DNA of 42,383 nucleotides from a virus. Position numbers and translations under genes: made by a program. Below, one piece after another: positions 15,332 to 26,800 of the stretch. The stretch covers positions 1 to 42,383 of IMG/VR virus record IMGVR_UViG_3300037062_000058. One strand, given 5' to 3'. Position 1 is the stretch's first letter. The number at the start of each line of letters is the position of its first letter. The notes under the pieces were generated by a model. The model was not told where the DNA came from and ran no database searches. It saw nothing but the letters and a program-made list of their open reading frames with translations.

Positions 15332-17809
15332 ATGGCTATATTTGATTTCAATAATTTTAATCATAGGACAGTAGTAAAACTGGCCCCAGATGCTTTTGTT
15401 ACTATTAATGGGGCTCTCGGTGGAAGGATAGTGACTTCTTTAAATAAAAATGGGACTCAGGATGTAGACCTTCAGGGCGGGATTATATCTATAAATGCTA
15501 ATTCTACAATAACTTCACCAGGTGCAGGAAAAGCCAGTATACAGATTGTCGCACCTGATTATGCTGGGGTACATTCGAGAGATAGTAGTAATAGCAGCGG
15601 GTATTGGGTAACATTACCTAGTGGTGTTAAAGTCCCTTATATAATACCAATGATGGAAGTACAGATATTTATGAAAGGAAGATACCTTGTAAATCAGCAA
15701 GGTATAAATAATCCTATTTATTATAGAGTTTTTTGGGGATTCATAACCGATGTCACCGAAGAATACCATGACGGTGTAAATACACTTTCTGTACAATGTA
15801 ACGATATGCTTTGGTGGTGGAATTATCAAAAGCTAAATGTAAGTCCTAATGAGTGGTCAGCATCGGTGGGTGGCCCTAGTATTAATAAATTTTCTACGAT
15901 ACTTAAAGGAATGAATCCTTGGGATATTATTAAGACATTAACGTATGAAACACAATGGAGTACAGATGATGGTTCAGCTACCTATGCTTTTATCCAAACA
16001 AAGCGTTCTTCTTATGCAAATTTACCTAAATTTGGTAATCTTCCTGTAGAGTTAATAGGATCTTTAGCTATAAAAATGAACGAGTATTGGAATAAGAGGT
16101 TTAATTTTTTTGGGGAATCATTGCAGATAGAAATGTTTGGGTTAACTAATAGAATAAATATATATAAAGATCCACAATCTGATGCTATTTCAGGAAGTAC
16201 TAATGATAGCTCAAAAAGTAATGTAGCAGCAGGATCTACAGAAGCTTCTCTAAAATATAATCCTAAATCCAAGCCAATAGATCCTAATATTAGCTTGGAT
16301 TATAATTTACTTGCAAGAGTACAGCCTTTTTCAGATATAGATTTGTTTGCGGCAGGTAGTGAGTCATTAGAGATGTCAAAGTTAGATATAGCTAAAAAAG
16401 TTTGTGATGCTAGTAAGATGGAATTTTATTTAGATACAAATGGTATTATAGTTTTCAAGCCACCTTTTTATAACATGGATGTTACTAAGGGTAATATAAA
16501 CTATTATGTAATAGATCCAAGCGATGTTCTTAATTTTAGTTCAGGTATTAATGCAGATGCAATATGCACATATTTGGAGCTTACAGCACCAGCATCCCAG
16601 AATCTTCCTAATCATACAGAAGTTTTGCAGGGATTACATATAGACTGGGATTTGTTGTTACGATATGGTTTAAGATATCAGAAAGGTAATGTTCAATACG
16701 GTAATGATGCTACATCTTTAAGTTTGATAGCAGCCGCTGAAATGACACGAATGAATTCAGAAGCTACAACTGGGCATGTTTCAATACCTATCAGGCCTGA
16801 GTTAAGGATGGGGTATCCAATTTATCTGACACACAAAGATGTTTATTTTTATGTAACAGGTATAACACATTCTTTTAATTTTGGTTCTGGTGCAACCACG
16901 GATTTGTCCTTAACAGCAAAAAGAGAACGTATTTATGATTTTACAGGCGAGTTAACTTCAGATTTGCCTATTCAAGTAAATACTTCTGATAATAGCGCGG
17001 TAACTTCTTCAACAATTACAGGAAGAGTTCTAAGAGGTTTTGTACAAAAATTTGTAGAAAAAAATGAATTTATAAACGATACAACAAGTAATCCCTCTTT
17101 ACATAATGCTGATAAAGAAGCCAAGAAGTTACAAGACGTTATAGATCCAGCTGCTGCTAAAATGTATAGTGATAAAGAAGATCATCTCAGATTAACGGGC
17201 GTAATGGCTGGTCCTAAATTTAATGGAGCCTATAAATTAGTCCCAGCGGCATTAACAGGAACTTCCTTAGATGGTACGACACAGAATCCAGACATATCTA
17301 ATGCTACTGGGGATAAATCTACAGTAATGTCAAATCAGATGCTCATGATAACTAAAGATACGATACCATATACAGATTATAGAGGATATAGACATATAGG
17401 AGCATTCCCTTACGGGGCAAATTTAATTTTAAAAGATTCTGTTACTTTGGGCCCCCTTAATGATAGTGTTACTTCTAAATTAGATAATCAAGCAGATGCA
17501 GTTACCAATACTTCTAAGATATCCGGTGCAGCTACGGGTACTCCTACAACACCTAATGAAGTTAATACCCAAACTAAGACGGATGGTAGGCCCGTAAATT
17601 GGACTTATGGATTTCAACAAAATACACCTAATAATACTTCAGGAAATTCTTTTACTTATTATAATACAGCGACAGCATTGGTTATTGCAGATAAAAAGTC
17701 ACCTTTTGCTCCTCCTCCAGCAGGGGCAACAAACATTAATGGTGCGTATATAATAAATCCTAATGGGACCGTGAATAATACATATGTATGGCCTAATGGC
17801 GGTCGTTAA
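15332..17809 (+). CDS. Baseplate hub protein (gp27/gpD-like)
   Basis: The 825-residue product begins behind AAGGATC. Residues 1-170 are beta-rich and contain VFWGFITDVTEEYHDG and LSVQCNDMLWWWN, the exposed-barrel pattern of hub proteins. About 330-560 form the second half, with an AKKVCDASKMEFYLD segment and the closing YFYVTGITHSFNFGSGATTD strand pair near residue 507, typical of gp27/gpD-family hubs (a distal G-I-x-H-x-F motif before T-x-L-x-L). The remaining ~260 residues are N/T/P/S-rich and probably extended. The hub trimer would hold the spike encoded next and contact the tube rings encoded before. The C-terminal extension is unusual in length and could reach around the spike. The fold class is well supported by pattern and position. 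Confidence 0.75.
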   Translation: MAIFDFNNFNHRTVVKLAPDAFVTINGALGGRIVTSLNKNGTQDVDLQGGIISINANSTITSPGAGKASIQIVAPDYAGVHSRDSSNSSGYWVTLPSGVKVPYIIPMMEVQIFMKGRYLVNQQGINNPIYYRVFWGFITDVTEEYHDGVNTLSVQCNDMLWWWNYQKLNVSPNEWSASVGGPSINKFSTILKGMNPWDIIKTLTYETQWSTDDGSATYAFIQTKRSSYANLPKFGNLPVELIGSLAIKMNEYWNKRFNFFGESLQIEMFGLTNRINIYKDPQSDAISGSTNDSSKSNVAAGSTEASLKYNPKSKPIDPNISLDYNLLARVQPFSDIDLFAAGSESLEMSKLDIAKKVCDASKMEFYLDTNGIIVFKPPFYNMDVTKGNINYYVIDPSDVLNFSSGINADAICTYLELTAPASQNLPNHTEVLQGLHIDWDLLLRYGLRYQKGNVQYGNDATSLSLIAAAEMTRMNSEATTGHVSIPIRPELRMGYPIYLTHKDVYFYVTGITHSFNFGSGATTDLSLTAKRERIYDFTGELTSDLPIQVNTSDNSAVTSSTITGRVLRGFVQKFVEKNEFINDTTSNPSLHNADKEAKKLQDVIDPAAAKMYSDKEDHLRLTGVMAGPKFNGAYKLVPAALTGTSLDGTTQNPDISNATGDKSTVMSNQMLMITKDTIPYTDYRGYRHIGAFPYGANLILKDSVTLGPLNDSVTSKLDNQADAVTNTSKISGAATGTPTTPNEVNTQTKTDGRPVNWTYGFQQNTPNNTSGNSFTYYNTATALVIADKKSPFAPPPAGATNINGAYIINPNGTVNNTYVWPNGGR

Positions 17810-17830
17810 AATATTAAAATTGGATTTAAT

Positions 17831-19828
17831 ATGAGTCTTGAAAGTTTAATAAATTCTTTAAGCCACGGTTATAGGCGACCAGACAGAACAACTATACCCC
17901 CTGGTTTCTTAGCTAAAGATTTAACTTTAGTAAGAGGTATAGTTAGGTATGTCGATTTAGAACGATTCACGATGACTTGTGATATCTTATTCACCAACAA
18001 TGTCATCAACGAGATCCCCATAGCGATGCCTTTTGCAAGTACTTCTGGGTATATCTCAGGGATGCCTGAAAAAAATTCAGTTGTTATTTTGGCAAAGGTT
18101 CAAGATAACTATTACCCTATAGCTTATATCCCTTCGTATACTTTTGCTTTAGAACAGAAGTACATTAATCCTTGGCCTGATGTTGTACAAGCCCAGGAAA
18201 ACGATCTGTTCTTCAGGCATAGAAGTTTAAGACCTGGAGAAATAAACATAGGATCTTCCGAAGGTTCAGAGTTATTGTTAAGTCATGACGCCCACTTAGA
18301 AAATCCTTATGGAGACAATTTATTATTAAGAGGATCAGATCATGCTATAATATCCACATCCTTAAATAATTGCATTTTTAGCAGTGGGGTTTGGGTCAAT
18401 GCAGGAGTGATACAAAGAAATGCTTTGAAAGCCTCAAACGTACCAGATGGGCAATTCGCTTATGAGCATGTTCTAAGAGATGGAAAAGTTATATATCAAC
18501 TTAAACCTGAGAATAGTAATGCTTTAAGTAAGTACTATTCTGAATATCTTGTAGAAGTAGAAGATCAGGGATCTCCTGAACTGCAATCTAATAACATAAA
18601 TGACCAGATAGACATAGACACAAGAAGCCCTGTAAGTATTTTCAGTCTCGGAAATTTTGTAGGTAATAATCGTTATAAATTAACAACTTATGGAAAGATG
18701 TTAGGTATCCAGTTATTCAAATCTCACGATGCAACTGAAGGTGGCTTTAGTTTTAAGGCCCTTTCAAAAGATGAACCTGAAAAATATGGCTTAGCTGCTA
18801 CGATATATAAGCCCGAGAGAGCAAATTATGAACAAGGCGCTATTTTTGCAATAGATAAAGAGGGTCATTTCTATCAATACATCCCTGCTGCAAGCGGTGG
18901 AGGTCTTGGTCAAGGTAGATCAATGTCTATATTGGCCAAAGGCAATAAGAAGGAAATTTGGGGAGCTGATTCGTTATTACATAATTCTTGGGATATGTCA
19001 CTCGATGGTGGATTAAAATGGAATATAGGAAAACACAATGAGAGTGATTATGACTTAAGATCATCCAGTATGGATGTGGTAACTAAAGGAAAGGTTTATT
19101 TCCAGTACGGTGATGATATAACAAGATCTATTAGAGATTTTGATCAACCAGATAAATTAGTTAGGAACATTGATAGATACAGAAAGATTGAGAAAGTAGC
19201 AGGATACGAGCGTAAAGAAGTTACAGGCGGTCGTGAGACTATTATTGAGGGTGGAGATGCATATAACATTAAGGGTATGAAAAAAGAGAGTATTACTGGG
19301 TATTATAATACTTCCGTAGCCGGGAATCGTAACGTCAATGTTGGCGACACTTATTCTCTTAATGTTACTAATGAGGGTCAAGAAAGTTTAGGGAATAAAA
19401 AAATACAATGCACCAAAGGAAATCATGAATTAACTATATATACCGTTGGTGATATTAAAGAAACTATTAATATCCGTGGTAATAAAAGTACTTCTATTAC
19501 CAGTGGTGATATAAATGAAAAAATAGTTGTTGCAGGTAATAGATCATTTAGTACGTTAACAGGCAATTATAAAGTTAATGTTTTAGCTCAAGGTAATGTT
19601 ACACATAAAACCGCAGTAGGTAACATCATAGGAGATACAAAAGCGGGTCAAATGAATCTGTCCTCGTCTTTGGGTATGAATGTAAGCACTAAAGCTGGGA
19701 TGCAGGTTGAGGGTTTGAAAATAAATTTAAAGACTCCCGTACCTACAGGAAGTGTCGTTACTAAGTTGACTTCTTATTGTTACATAACCGGTGTACCGAA
19801 TCCAGGTACGCCTACGATTACGGCATAA
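17831..19828 (+). CDS. Baseplate central spike (cell-puncturing device)
   Basis: The 665-residue product is the trimeric needle at the tail tip. Residues ~28-100 fit the gp5/gpV-type OB-fold: LTLVRGIVRYVDLERF, ILFTNNVINEIPIAMPF and a KNSVVILAKVQDNYYPIAYI strand pair. A mixed middle domain follows to about 460. Residues ~466-610 are a regular beta-helix with short repeats of G-D/N-x-x-x-x-I (IEGGDAYNIKG, VAGNRNVNVGDTYSL, SITSGDINEKIVVAGNRSF) as in VgrG and T4 gp5 C-terminal domains. No lysozyme domain is present, consistent with the transglycosylase being on the neighbouring hub gene. No PAAR tip is evident inside it. The gene lies between hub and the triplicated small protein. Confidence 0.85.
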   Translation: MSLESLINSLSHGYRRPDRTTIPPGFLAKDLTLVRGIVRYVDLERFTMTCDILFTNNVINEIPIAMPFASTSGYISGMPEKNSVVILAKVQDNYYPIAYIPSYTFALEQKYINPWPDVVQAQENDLFFRHRSLRPGEINIGSSEGSELLLSHDAHLENPYGDNLLLRGSDHAIISTSLNNCIFSSGVWVNAGVIQRNALKASNVPDGQFAYEHVLRDGKVIYQLKPENSNALSKYYSEYLVEVEDQGSPELQSNNINDQIDIDTRSPVSIFSLGNFVGNNRYKLTTYGKMLGIQLFKSHDATEGGFSFKALSKDEPEKYGLAATIYKPERANYEQGAIFAIDKEGHFYQYIPAASGGGLGQGRSMSILAKGNKKEIWGADSLLHNSWDMSLDGGLKWNIGKHNESDYDLRSSSMDVVTKGKVYFQYGDDITRSIRDFDQPDKLVRNIDRYRKIEKVAGYERKEVTGGRETIIEGGDAYNIKGMKKESITGYYNTSVAGNRNVNVGDTYSLNVTNEGQESLGNKKIQCTKGNHELTIYTVGDIKETINIRGNKSTSITSGDINEKIVVAGNRSFSTLTGNYKVNVLAQGNVTHKTAVGNIIGDTKAGQMNLSSSLGMNVSTKAGMQVEGLKINLKTPVPTGSVVTKLTSYCYITGVPNPGTPTITA

Positions 19829-19831
19829 CAC

Positions 19832-20452
19832 ATGCCTCTATCTCCTACATTGTTATCTGGAGCTATTAAATTTCAAATGGCTGGGGTAGGCTTTGCTGGT
19901 AGAGATATGTTTAAGCTGGCAGATGCCATAGGTAGAGCAGTATTTATTCATGTCTCTACCCCTAATATGACACTATCCTCTTTAGCAGGCACCATAGGCC
20001 CTGTAGGAACCGTTAATAATGTTGCCCCAGTAGTTGGGATAGTACCTACAGTCATGAGCAACCTAATCAATGCTAATGGCCTCCAAAGCGGTTTTGTTGG
20101 GAGGGACCTTAGGAAGTTGTCACAAGCTATATCTTTTGGTTTATCGCAGGTTCTATTAACCATGGTTTTAAATGGGTCAGCTATAGGAGTTTCTGTTGGG
20201 GGGGGATCGGCAAAATTTGCCGCATTAAATCCAACTGTTTTAGGTAATTTGTTAAAGGTACAAATGGCAAGTGTAGGTTTTGCAGGTAGGGATATGTTTA
20301 AATTAGCGACTATGGTTTCAACCGGGGTTGTTATGCATTTAATGTCTTCAGCAACTTTTCCAGTGGTATCAGTAGGGGTTATAGCCCCAATACCGCCTGT
20401 TGGCCCTTTGCCTATTGCAGCTGTGCCTACTGTTTTTTCAAAAATAAGTTGA
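19832..20452 (+). CDS. Small protein of three tandem helical repeats, next to the spike; unknown
   Basis: The 206-residue product starts 3 bases after the spike gene with no ribosome-binding site, so translation is likely coupled. It consists of three copies of one ~40-residue unit, beginning near residues 1, 69 and 131: L-(S/x)-P-T-x-(L/M)-x-x-x-(I/L), then a helix, the signature G-F-(A/V)-G-R-D-(M/L)-(F/R)-K-L, and a second hydrophobic helix. Linkers are rich in G, P, V and A. There are no cysteines and few acids. Three pseudo-equivalent units in one chain would match the three-fold axis of the hub/spike, so it may cap or clamp that trimer, or it may be a tip protein replacing PAAR. That is inference; I do not know a characterised relative. 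A G8 run lies between units 2 and 3. Confidence 0.65.
   Translation: MPLSPTLLSGAIKFQMAGVGFAGRDMFKLADAIGRAVFIHVSTPNMTLSSLAGTIGPVGTVNNVAPVVGIVPTVMSNLINANGLQSGFVGRDLRKLSQAISFGLSQVLLTMVLNGSAIGVSVGGGSAKFAALNPTVLGNLLKVQMASVGFAGRDMFKLATMVSTGVVMHLMSSATFPVVSVGVIAPIPPVGPLPIAAVPTVFSKIS
20198..20205 (+). repeat. G8 homopolymer within the triplicated protein gene
   Basis: Eight consecutive G on the plus strand in an otherwise A+T-rich gene encode part of the VGGGS linker between repeats 2 and 3. Slippage here would frameshift the third repeat. Confidence 0.9.
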
Positions 20453-20463
20453 AAGGTATTGTT

Positions 20464-20811
20464 ATGCTAAATAAGCTTTTACATGGGGGTCTTAATAGTG
20501 ATCGATTTCTTTTAATGGATTCTGTTATATTTTTTTTAGTAATAGGCGATTTTATTATTATGGTATTTTACTTAATTGAGAGAAAAATGTATCATAGACT
20601 ATTTCATGTTTTTACAGGATTAATTTTAACTTTGATAGGTATTATCATAACAAATTTAATAGGACTTAATTGGCTGTGGGCTCCTTCTATTGCTATAGTA
20701 CTTGGCGCTAGTAAAGAAATTTCTGAAAAATATGTAGGAACAAGTTTTACTGATATTTTTTACGATATAGTAGGTATAGCGTCCGTATCTATAATTTACT
20801 ATATAAGATAA
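20464..20811 (+). CDS. Small VanZ/YfiM-like integral membrane protein
   Basis: I place the start at ATG 20464 (115 residues), 7 bases after AAAGG; an upstream TTG at 20449 has no ribosome-binding site. Three or four hydrophobic helices are visible: VIFFLVIGDFIIMVFYLIE, LFHVFTGLILTLIGIIITNL, WLWAPSIAIVLGASKEIS and the final DIVGIASVSIIYYI. The pattern H-x-F-x-x-G, then GASKEISEKY, then F-x-D-x-x-x-D-(I/V)-x-G resembles the YfiM/VanZ-like membrane family, whose conserved (K)E and D residues lie in this spacing. Its job is unknown: a holin-like or envelope-modifying protein, or a membrane part of the baseplate tip. Its place between spike and giant gene is unusual for a holin, since no endolysin gene is beside it. 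Four-helix topology is inference. Confidence 0.6.
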   Translation: MLNKLLHGGLNSDRFLLMDSVIFFLVIGDFIIMVFYLIERKMYHRLFHVFTGLILTLIGIIITNLIGLNWLWAPSIAIVLGASKEISEKYVGTSFTDIFYDIVGIASVSIIYYIR

Positions 20812-20827
20812 TATCTGAAAGGCACCA

Positions 20828-23800
20828 ATGAACCTTGATTTTTTTAAGCTAAAATCAATATTTTTAGAAGATACTGTTGTAAGGAATCCGAGAGTAGGGT
20901 CTAAGAACAGGCCAACATCACGTACGATCGATGTCGGCTGCACGGGCATTAATTCTACTGATGATATTTATACAGGTGAGATTGGGGTAAATTCAGAATA
21001 TCTTATACAAGGTTCAGTAAAAGGTACTGTAATTAAAGGTTCCTCCGGTACTTTTACTCTCAACAGTAATAAAATAAAAAATATTCAAAATGTTTATGGA
21101 TTACTTCCTGGAGAGACTGTTAATTGGGGTGATTCTTTACGTGCCGATGGGCATGATGAGTTTTACCCTGTTACAGGGATTTCAGATGATTTTTCGACAC
21201 TTTGGTTACAAGACAATAATACAACAGTAACTGGAGTTAATGATTTTGAAGTAAGGAAAATAAGATTAGACAGCACCCATTTTGAATATATCAAAAATGA
21301 TGAAGGCGATATTAAATTCTTCTATGATAAAAATAATCGTGATTGGAGATATACAGGGATACAGGGATTCACTGGGCCTTTGATTGCCGAGTCAGGCAAG
21401 GATGCGTTCATAGAAGGGGACCCTGTTACTCTTCAATTTTATCCGTCTTATACTTCTACAGCTCCAGATGTTACTTCCATTGACACAACTTCTACTGATC
21501 CTAAAGCTCCATATGGCCAAAAAGTGTTGGAGAATAAGCTTATCTCGGATACTTCAGATTTAATTTTAAATCCTATACCATATCCGGATGATAATCAAAA
21601 TTTCAGACTTTATTGGGGCCCAGTAGGGGATGTATCCCTAAAGACAAAAGATATTGATTATACTATTAATTATACGATGGACCCAGATTATACCTCTGCT
21701 AAATTACCATATAGTCAGAGGACAGTAGCTTATCTTAAATTCCTTAATGAGCTTAAAAATACCGTCCAAGTAAGTAGCATAGGATTAGACTTCCAAGGAG
21801 TGTTTAATATCCACGAGGATCCTAGCACTTCTGCCACTAAATTGGCCAGGGGCGTAATAAACATATTTCCTAACAGCAAAGCTTTAACGATAGCTGGAGA
21901 TACTCAGGAATATACAGGTGAAATAATCAGAGTAGGGCAAAAGGTACTTGATAAATATTTTGATTACAACATCGAGTATAACAACGGTATTATAAATTTT
22001 ATTAAGCATTCGAATTTAGAATTGGATGTATCCAGCGTACTATATAATCAAAATTTAATTTGGGATGGAGTAAGCGTAGTAAAGGGTGTTGGTCTTACCG
22101 GCTTAAAAACTCAGGATCCCGCTAACTTAGTTATACCTTATGGTATAGCTGGATTAACAGGGATCAATGTAGACGTTTATTTTGAGGATATAGATGATAA
22201 TGATTTTAAAGAAGGTGTGGATTATACTTTTGAATATCAAAGTGGTGCTATAAAATTAACCAAACCTCTAAAATCAGGTGAATGTGCTCTTGTATCTTAT
22301 TTTGTTGAAGGTGAGGATGTAGTTAATGAAGTTTTAAATCTTAAAACATTACGTACACAGAAAAACCCCATTATTGAATCTTCTATCACTATAAAAAAGA
22401 CTTATTCTGATTCAAGCTCTTCCAGTACAGGAATAAAAATATTGATAGAGGGTGTAGATTATAAAGTTTTTTATTTGTCTGGTACTATAGTTTTATTGAA
22501 TCCTTCTGTAACTGAAAATTTAAGTTCTCTGCAAGTAAGTTACACGCCTTTCTCACAAGTACAGTGTATCTTACAGCCTGTAGCAAGTGACCCAAACAAT
22601 TATTTAATTACTATCGTTGATGATAAGCTGAAAGTTTCCGATCCTTTTAATCTAAAATTTTCAGTAATTAATCCTATAATTTCTACCCCCCAAGTAGATC
22701 CATTTGGAGAAAATCCAACAACATATGCTAATTCAGTAATACCAAAAAGCCTACTCTCACTTAAAGCAGAAGGGGAGCCAGGTTATGGTTTAAGTAATCT
22801 AACTCCTGATGAGATGATAGCTATAGGTATAACAGGTCTTCATTATATGGGGTTGGATGTAAAATTAGGTCAGACTCCAGAAGAGTTTTATGCTATAGGT
22901 CTTACCGGGATTATTGAATTGGGTATTGCCCCAGACATGAAGCAGATATATGACGTTACAAATTATACGTATAATGATGTGTCAAAAATAGTAGCTTTAG
23001 ACCCTTCCAAAAATGTTGGTAAGCCTAGGCCTGATCTTAATGATATTATCTTAGCCACATATAGCTATGTGGGGGATGTTCTTCCATATACTCCTGTACA
23101 GATTATCTTTCCTGTTTTTAATCAAGATGATAATAGTATCCTGATAGAAGGATTTGATAAAACAGACACTATTTATCCTGGTATGATTTTAAGGATAGAT
23201 AATTTTGATCCTCAAAAGTATTATTATTTTAAAGTTGTTAATGTCGATTATGATGGGATGAATACTACCATAACTTTTGCGAGTCCTTTCCCTGAGGATA
23301 TTCGTAACCCTTCTTTTTATATTTTTGATGATATACTTAACTGGTATCCACTACCAGCAGGAACTTCTATAGATTCTACGGTTACCGTAGGGGCAGATAC
23401 ACTTACTTTGAGTGGGGATCCTTTAGAAGCTAAAGATCTTTTAAGGCCTCAAACTTTAATGAGCATCGGCGGGACGGACATATATGAGGTTTTGAGTACT
23501 TCTGCAATAGATAGCAACACTCTGCAAGTTAAAATATTTCCTAATCTACAAAAAGAATATCCAACTGGGATAATGATATCAGATCCGGTGTATCAACAAG
23601 GTGCTACTGATATTGTTTCTAAACATCCAATTATAACAGATCCTCCCCACCCTGCTTTTACAATTAGGTACGTAGCCCCTGTTGATGCTATATACGGGAT
23701 GGCTACTATTTACATAGATGGCGAGAAAATTGTTTTTGTTGAAATAGTAGATAATTCGACAGCCGCTTATAATTTTTATTTCAGGGATTATGCCAGTATA

Positions 23801-26800
23801 CGGGATTTAGCGGATGCCATCGTAAATACCGTTTCTCATATTACTCCCAGACCACATAGCCCATTTACTTTAATATCTGAGAATGGTGATATAGAGCAAT
23901 ATTATATAGGGGCCGGTTTTTGGAGTTCAAATTTAGTACTCCCTTTTGATCATGATCAACCAATAATAATACCCAATGAAGGGTATCTGGTAACAATCAA
24001 GCAGGAAGTTTTTAGATACATTCTTGTAAAAGCTTATAATAATACTTCTAATTTCCTTGTAGAAAAAAAAGATAGGAAGGATTATTTCTCTGCTGGTAAT
24101 TTACTGGCCTTTATAAGTAAGTCCTCGGGGGATTTAAGTTTCTTTGAAGTTTCTGGTGTTAGTACAGTACCTAATAAAACTACTCCTAAAACAGCAGACA
24201 CGCAGGTATCACTTAATGATTCCTTCAGAGAGAATATGATAGCTCCATATATGTACAAATATGACGCTATTAATTGGGTTGAGGTCACTTCTCCATTTTT
24301 TAATATTGATACTGCCGGTTCTAAGATATCTTTATCTTCTGATCTACCATTGTTCAAACAAAATAGTTTTGTAAGAATTAATGGCGGCTTAGTCTATCAG
24401 ATACAAAATGTTTCAGTGTATGATACCGTAACTACGCTAACATTTAGTCCTGGATTAAGCAGCTCTATTAATAAGATAACTTCTTTTAAAGTATCTGATA
24501 TGCCTATTTATTTAAACAGTGTATCTCCTCAGCCTTCTATTTTTATTAATTATAAAGTATATGAAGGGCGTTCTGGAGAGACTTCAGTAACCGTTGATGA
24601 TAAGAACATAACTATTACTGAAAAGTTGGCTGGGTCTTTAGAATCTACAGCACAAATAGAATTGGCAAGATATAGCAATTTAAATCAGATCGCCGGTGCT
24701 TTAAATAGACTACAACTGACGGTGCCAGGATATAATCCGTTATCCGTAGACACATCAGCTTATAAGGATGTATTCTCTGCTGGTGGAAATTCTCTTCTTT
24801 TAGTTCCTATGACACAAGCAGTGTCATTACCAGCAAGTATTTCTGTTTCCAAGAAGATTTTTGAAATTGGTTATACTTCCCCAGATAGTAGTACAGATTA
24901 TAAGATAACGATTCCATCAGATGGGTCCAATACTATAAGTCTTAGTGAGTGGAAAGGATCTGATAAACCTGGGACCCTGAGAGTTAACACAGTTAATTAT
25001 AGCAATAGATTAATTTCTGAAGTTATAAGTGACATTTCAAATTTAGGCTCTATTGTTTCAGGACATAAACCTTGGTCTGTTAGCAATACAAATTATGACG
25101 ATTATTTCGCAAAGAATAAGCCAGGATATTATACAATAATACCTTTCCCGGGATCGGACAAGGATAGCTTGCCATATTTTGTTCAGGCTATAGAAAATCC
25201 TAAATTTTGGTATCAAGTTGGGGTTTTGAACAGAAATGTTTTAGTTCAAGGTACTGATTATACAATAGATGGGACTCAAATAGCATTAACTATCCCTATT
25301 GCTGTATCTGAGAGATATGAGGTAAGTTATTTAGGTATTGACGATCTTGCTGAGTATGGGGGTAAGAGCATAACCTGTTCTTGTCGTTATTTTTATAGCA
25401 TACCTGCCGGATATCAGGTTAATGTGTACATGGATTATCTGAATCCGGATCAATACTACGTACAGAAATTAACTGAAAGAAAATTCCTTGAGATAGTTAC
25501 ACAGCCCCAGATTAAGGATCTACTGCAACAGGCTGGGAATAGTGTTGGAATGGGCAATGACAGTGGAAGCGATAATTCTGCAAACAATTGGGATGGTGGT
25601 TTAGTAGATCTTTATTATTATTTAAAAGATGAAAAAATAAAGAGTCAGCTTTATATAAAATTATTTCAGTGGTATAAGCAGAGGCTTAGAAATTTTGCTG
25701 CTGAAGCCCAGCTTATAATGGGAGTAAAATACGGACATTGTAATTTTTATGGTATAAAAGGAAACGGTCAATATACCTTAGAAGATTCCTATGTCGAGGA
25801 TAATAACTATACATTAACAAAGATATCTGATTTAGCTCAGATACATAATGGTTTCTCAAAGTTTTTTCCGATAGGTTATGATGGGAATGCCCCTCAACCT
25901 TATGCAAGATTTGGAAATATATATCAATCTTATAATGAGGTTTTTTGCTACAACATCCGATATATAGATGAATCTGGTAAGATTCTTAATACAGAAGGTA
26001 GAGTTATATCAACTAATCCATATTGGTCGAATGTTGTAGATAAACAGACTACATTTTCTAATTTGGATTTTGATATACTTCCTTATGATCAGGAATCATC
26101 TTTTGTTTCAAGAGGTGTTACAGGGTTATACACTATTCCTTATAATCAGGAAGATAAACATTTAAGAGTTTCTGACAGTAACTATAAATTTTTAGAGAGG
26201 ATTTCCACAGGAGATCAGCTTCAGATTTTAGATTCTAAAAATACTTATAATATAGCAAGTATTTTAAGCAATGCTTCAGCACAGCCTGTTATAATAACAT
26301 ACAGTGATGGGACCCCGCTGACATATGATGGGACTATGAAGTCCCCTGGTACTTTACCAGTTTATGGAGAATATCTACAAAATTATTCCTATGTTTTGAG
26401 TACAGATACTGTTCCTCCTACAACTAATCCAACTAATCCTTTGGGTTATCCAGTAGGTACTCCAGTTGTAAGAAATACTAGTAGTAATATCATAACTGGA
26501 TTAGGGTATAGACTCGTTAACCCTTCCTCCCCTTATGATATTCTTGTTTTAGAAAATGGAAAATATTTTACTGATTCTGGGATACGCACTTTTACAGTAC
26601 AAAGATCAGTAGTTAATAACGTTACCACATGGAACTATGTAAGTAATAAAGCTAATTGGACACTACAAGATTTGGAAGCTAACTTACCGAAAGATGGTCT
26701 AAACATTATTGTAACTAGAAATAGTAGCAAGGATTTTCCGGTTATATTTCCTGCTTGGGATGATGAGTTTAATTTAGGTACAAAAGTTGTAGGCTTGCGA

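Noticed and set aside
20449-20463. TTG at 20449 as start of the membrane protein
   Set aside because: The AAAGG box lies after it and serves ATG 20464 at normal spacing.
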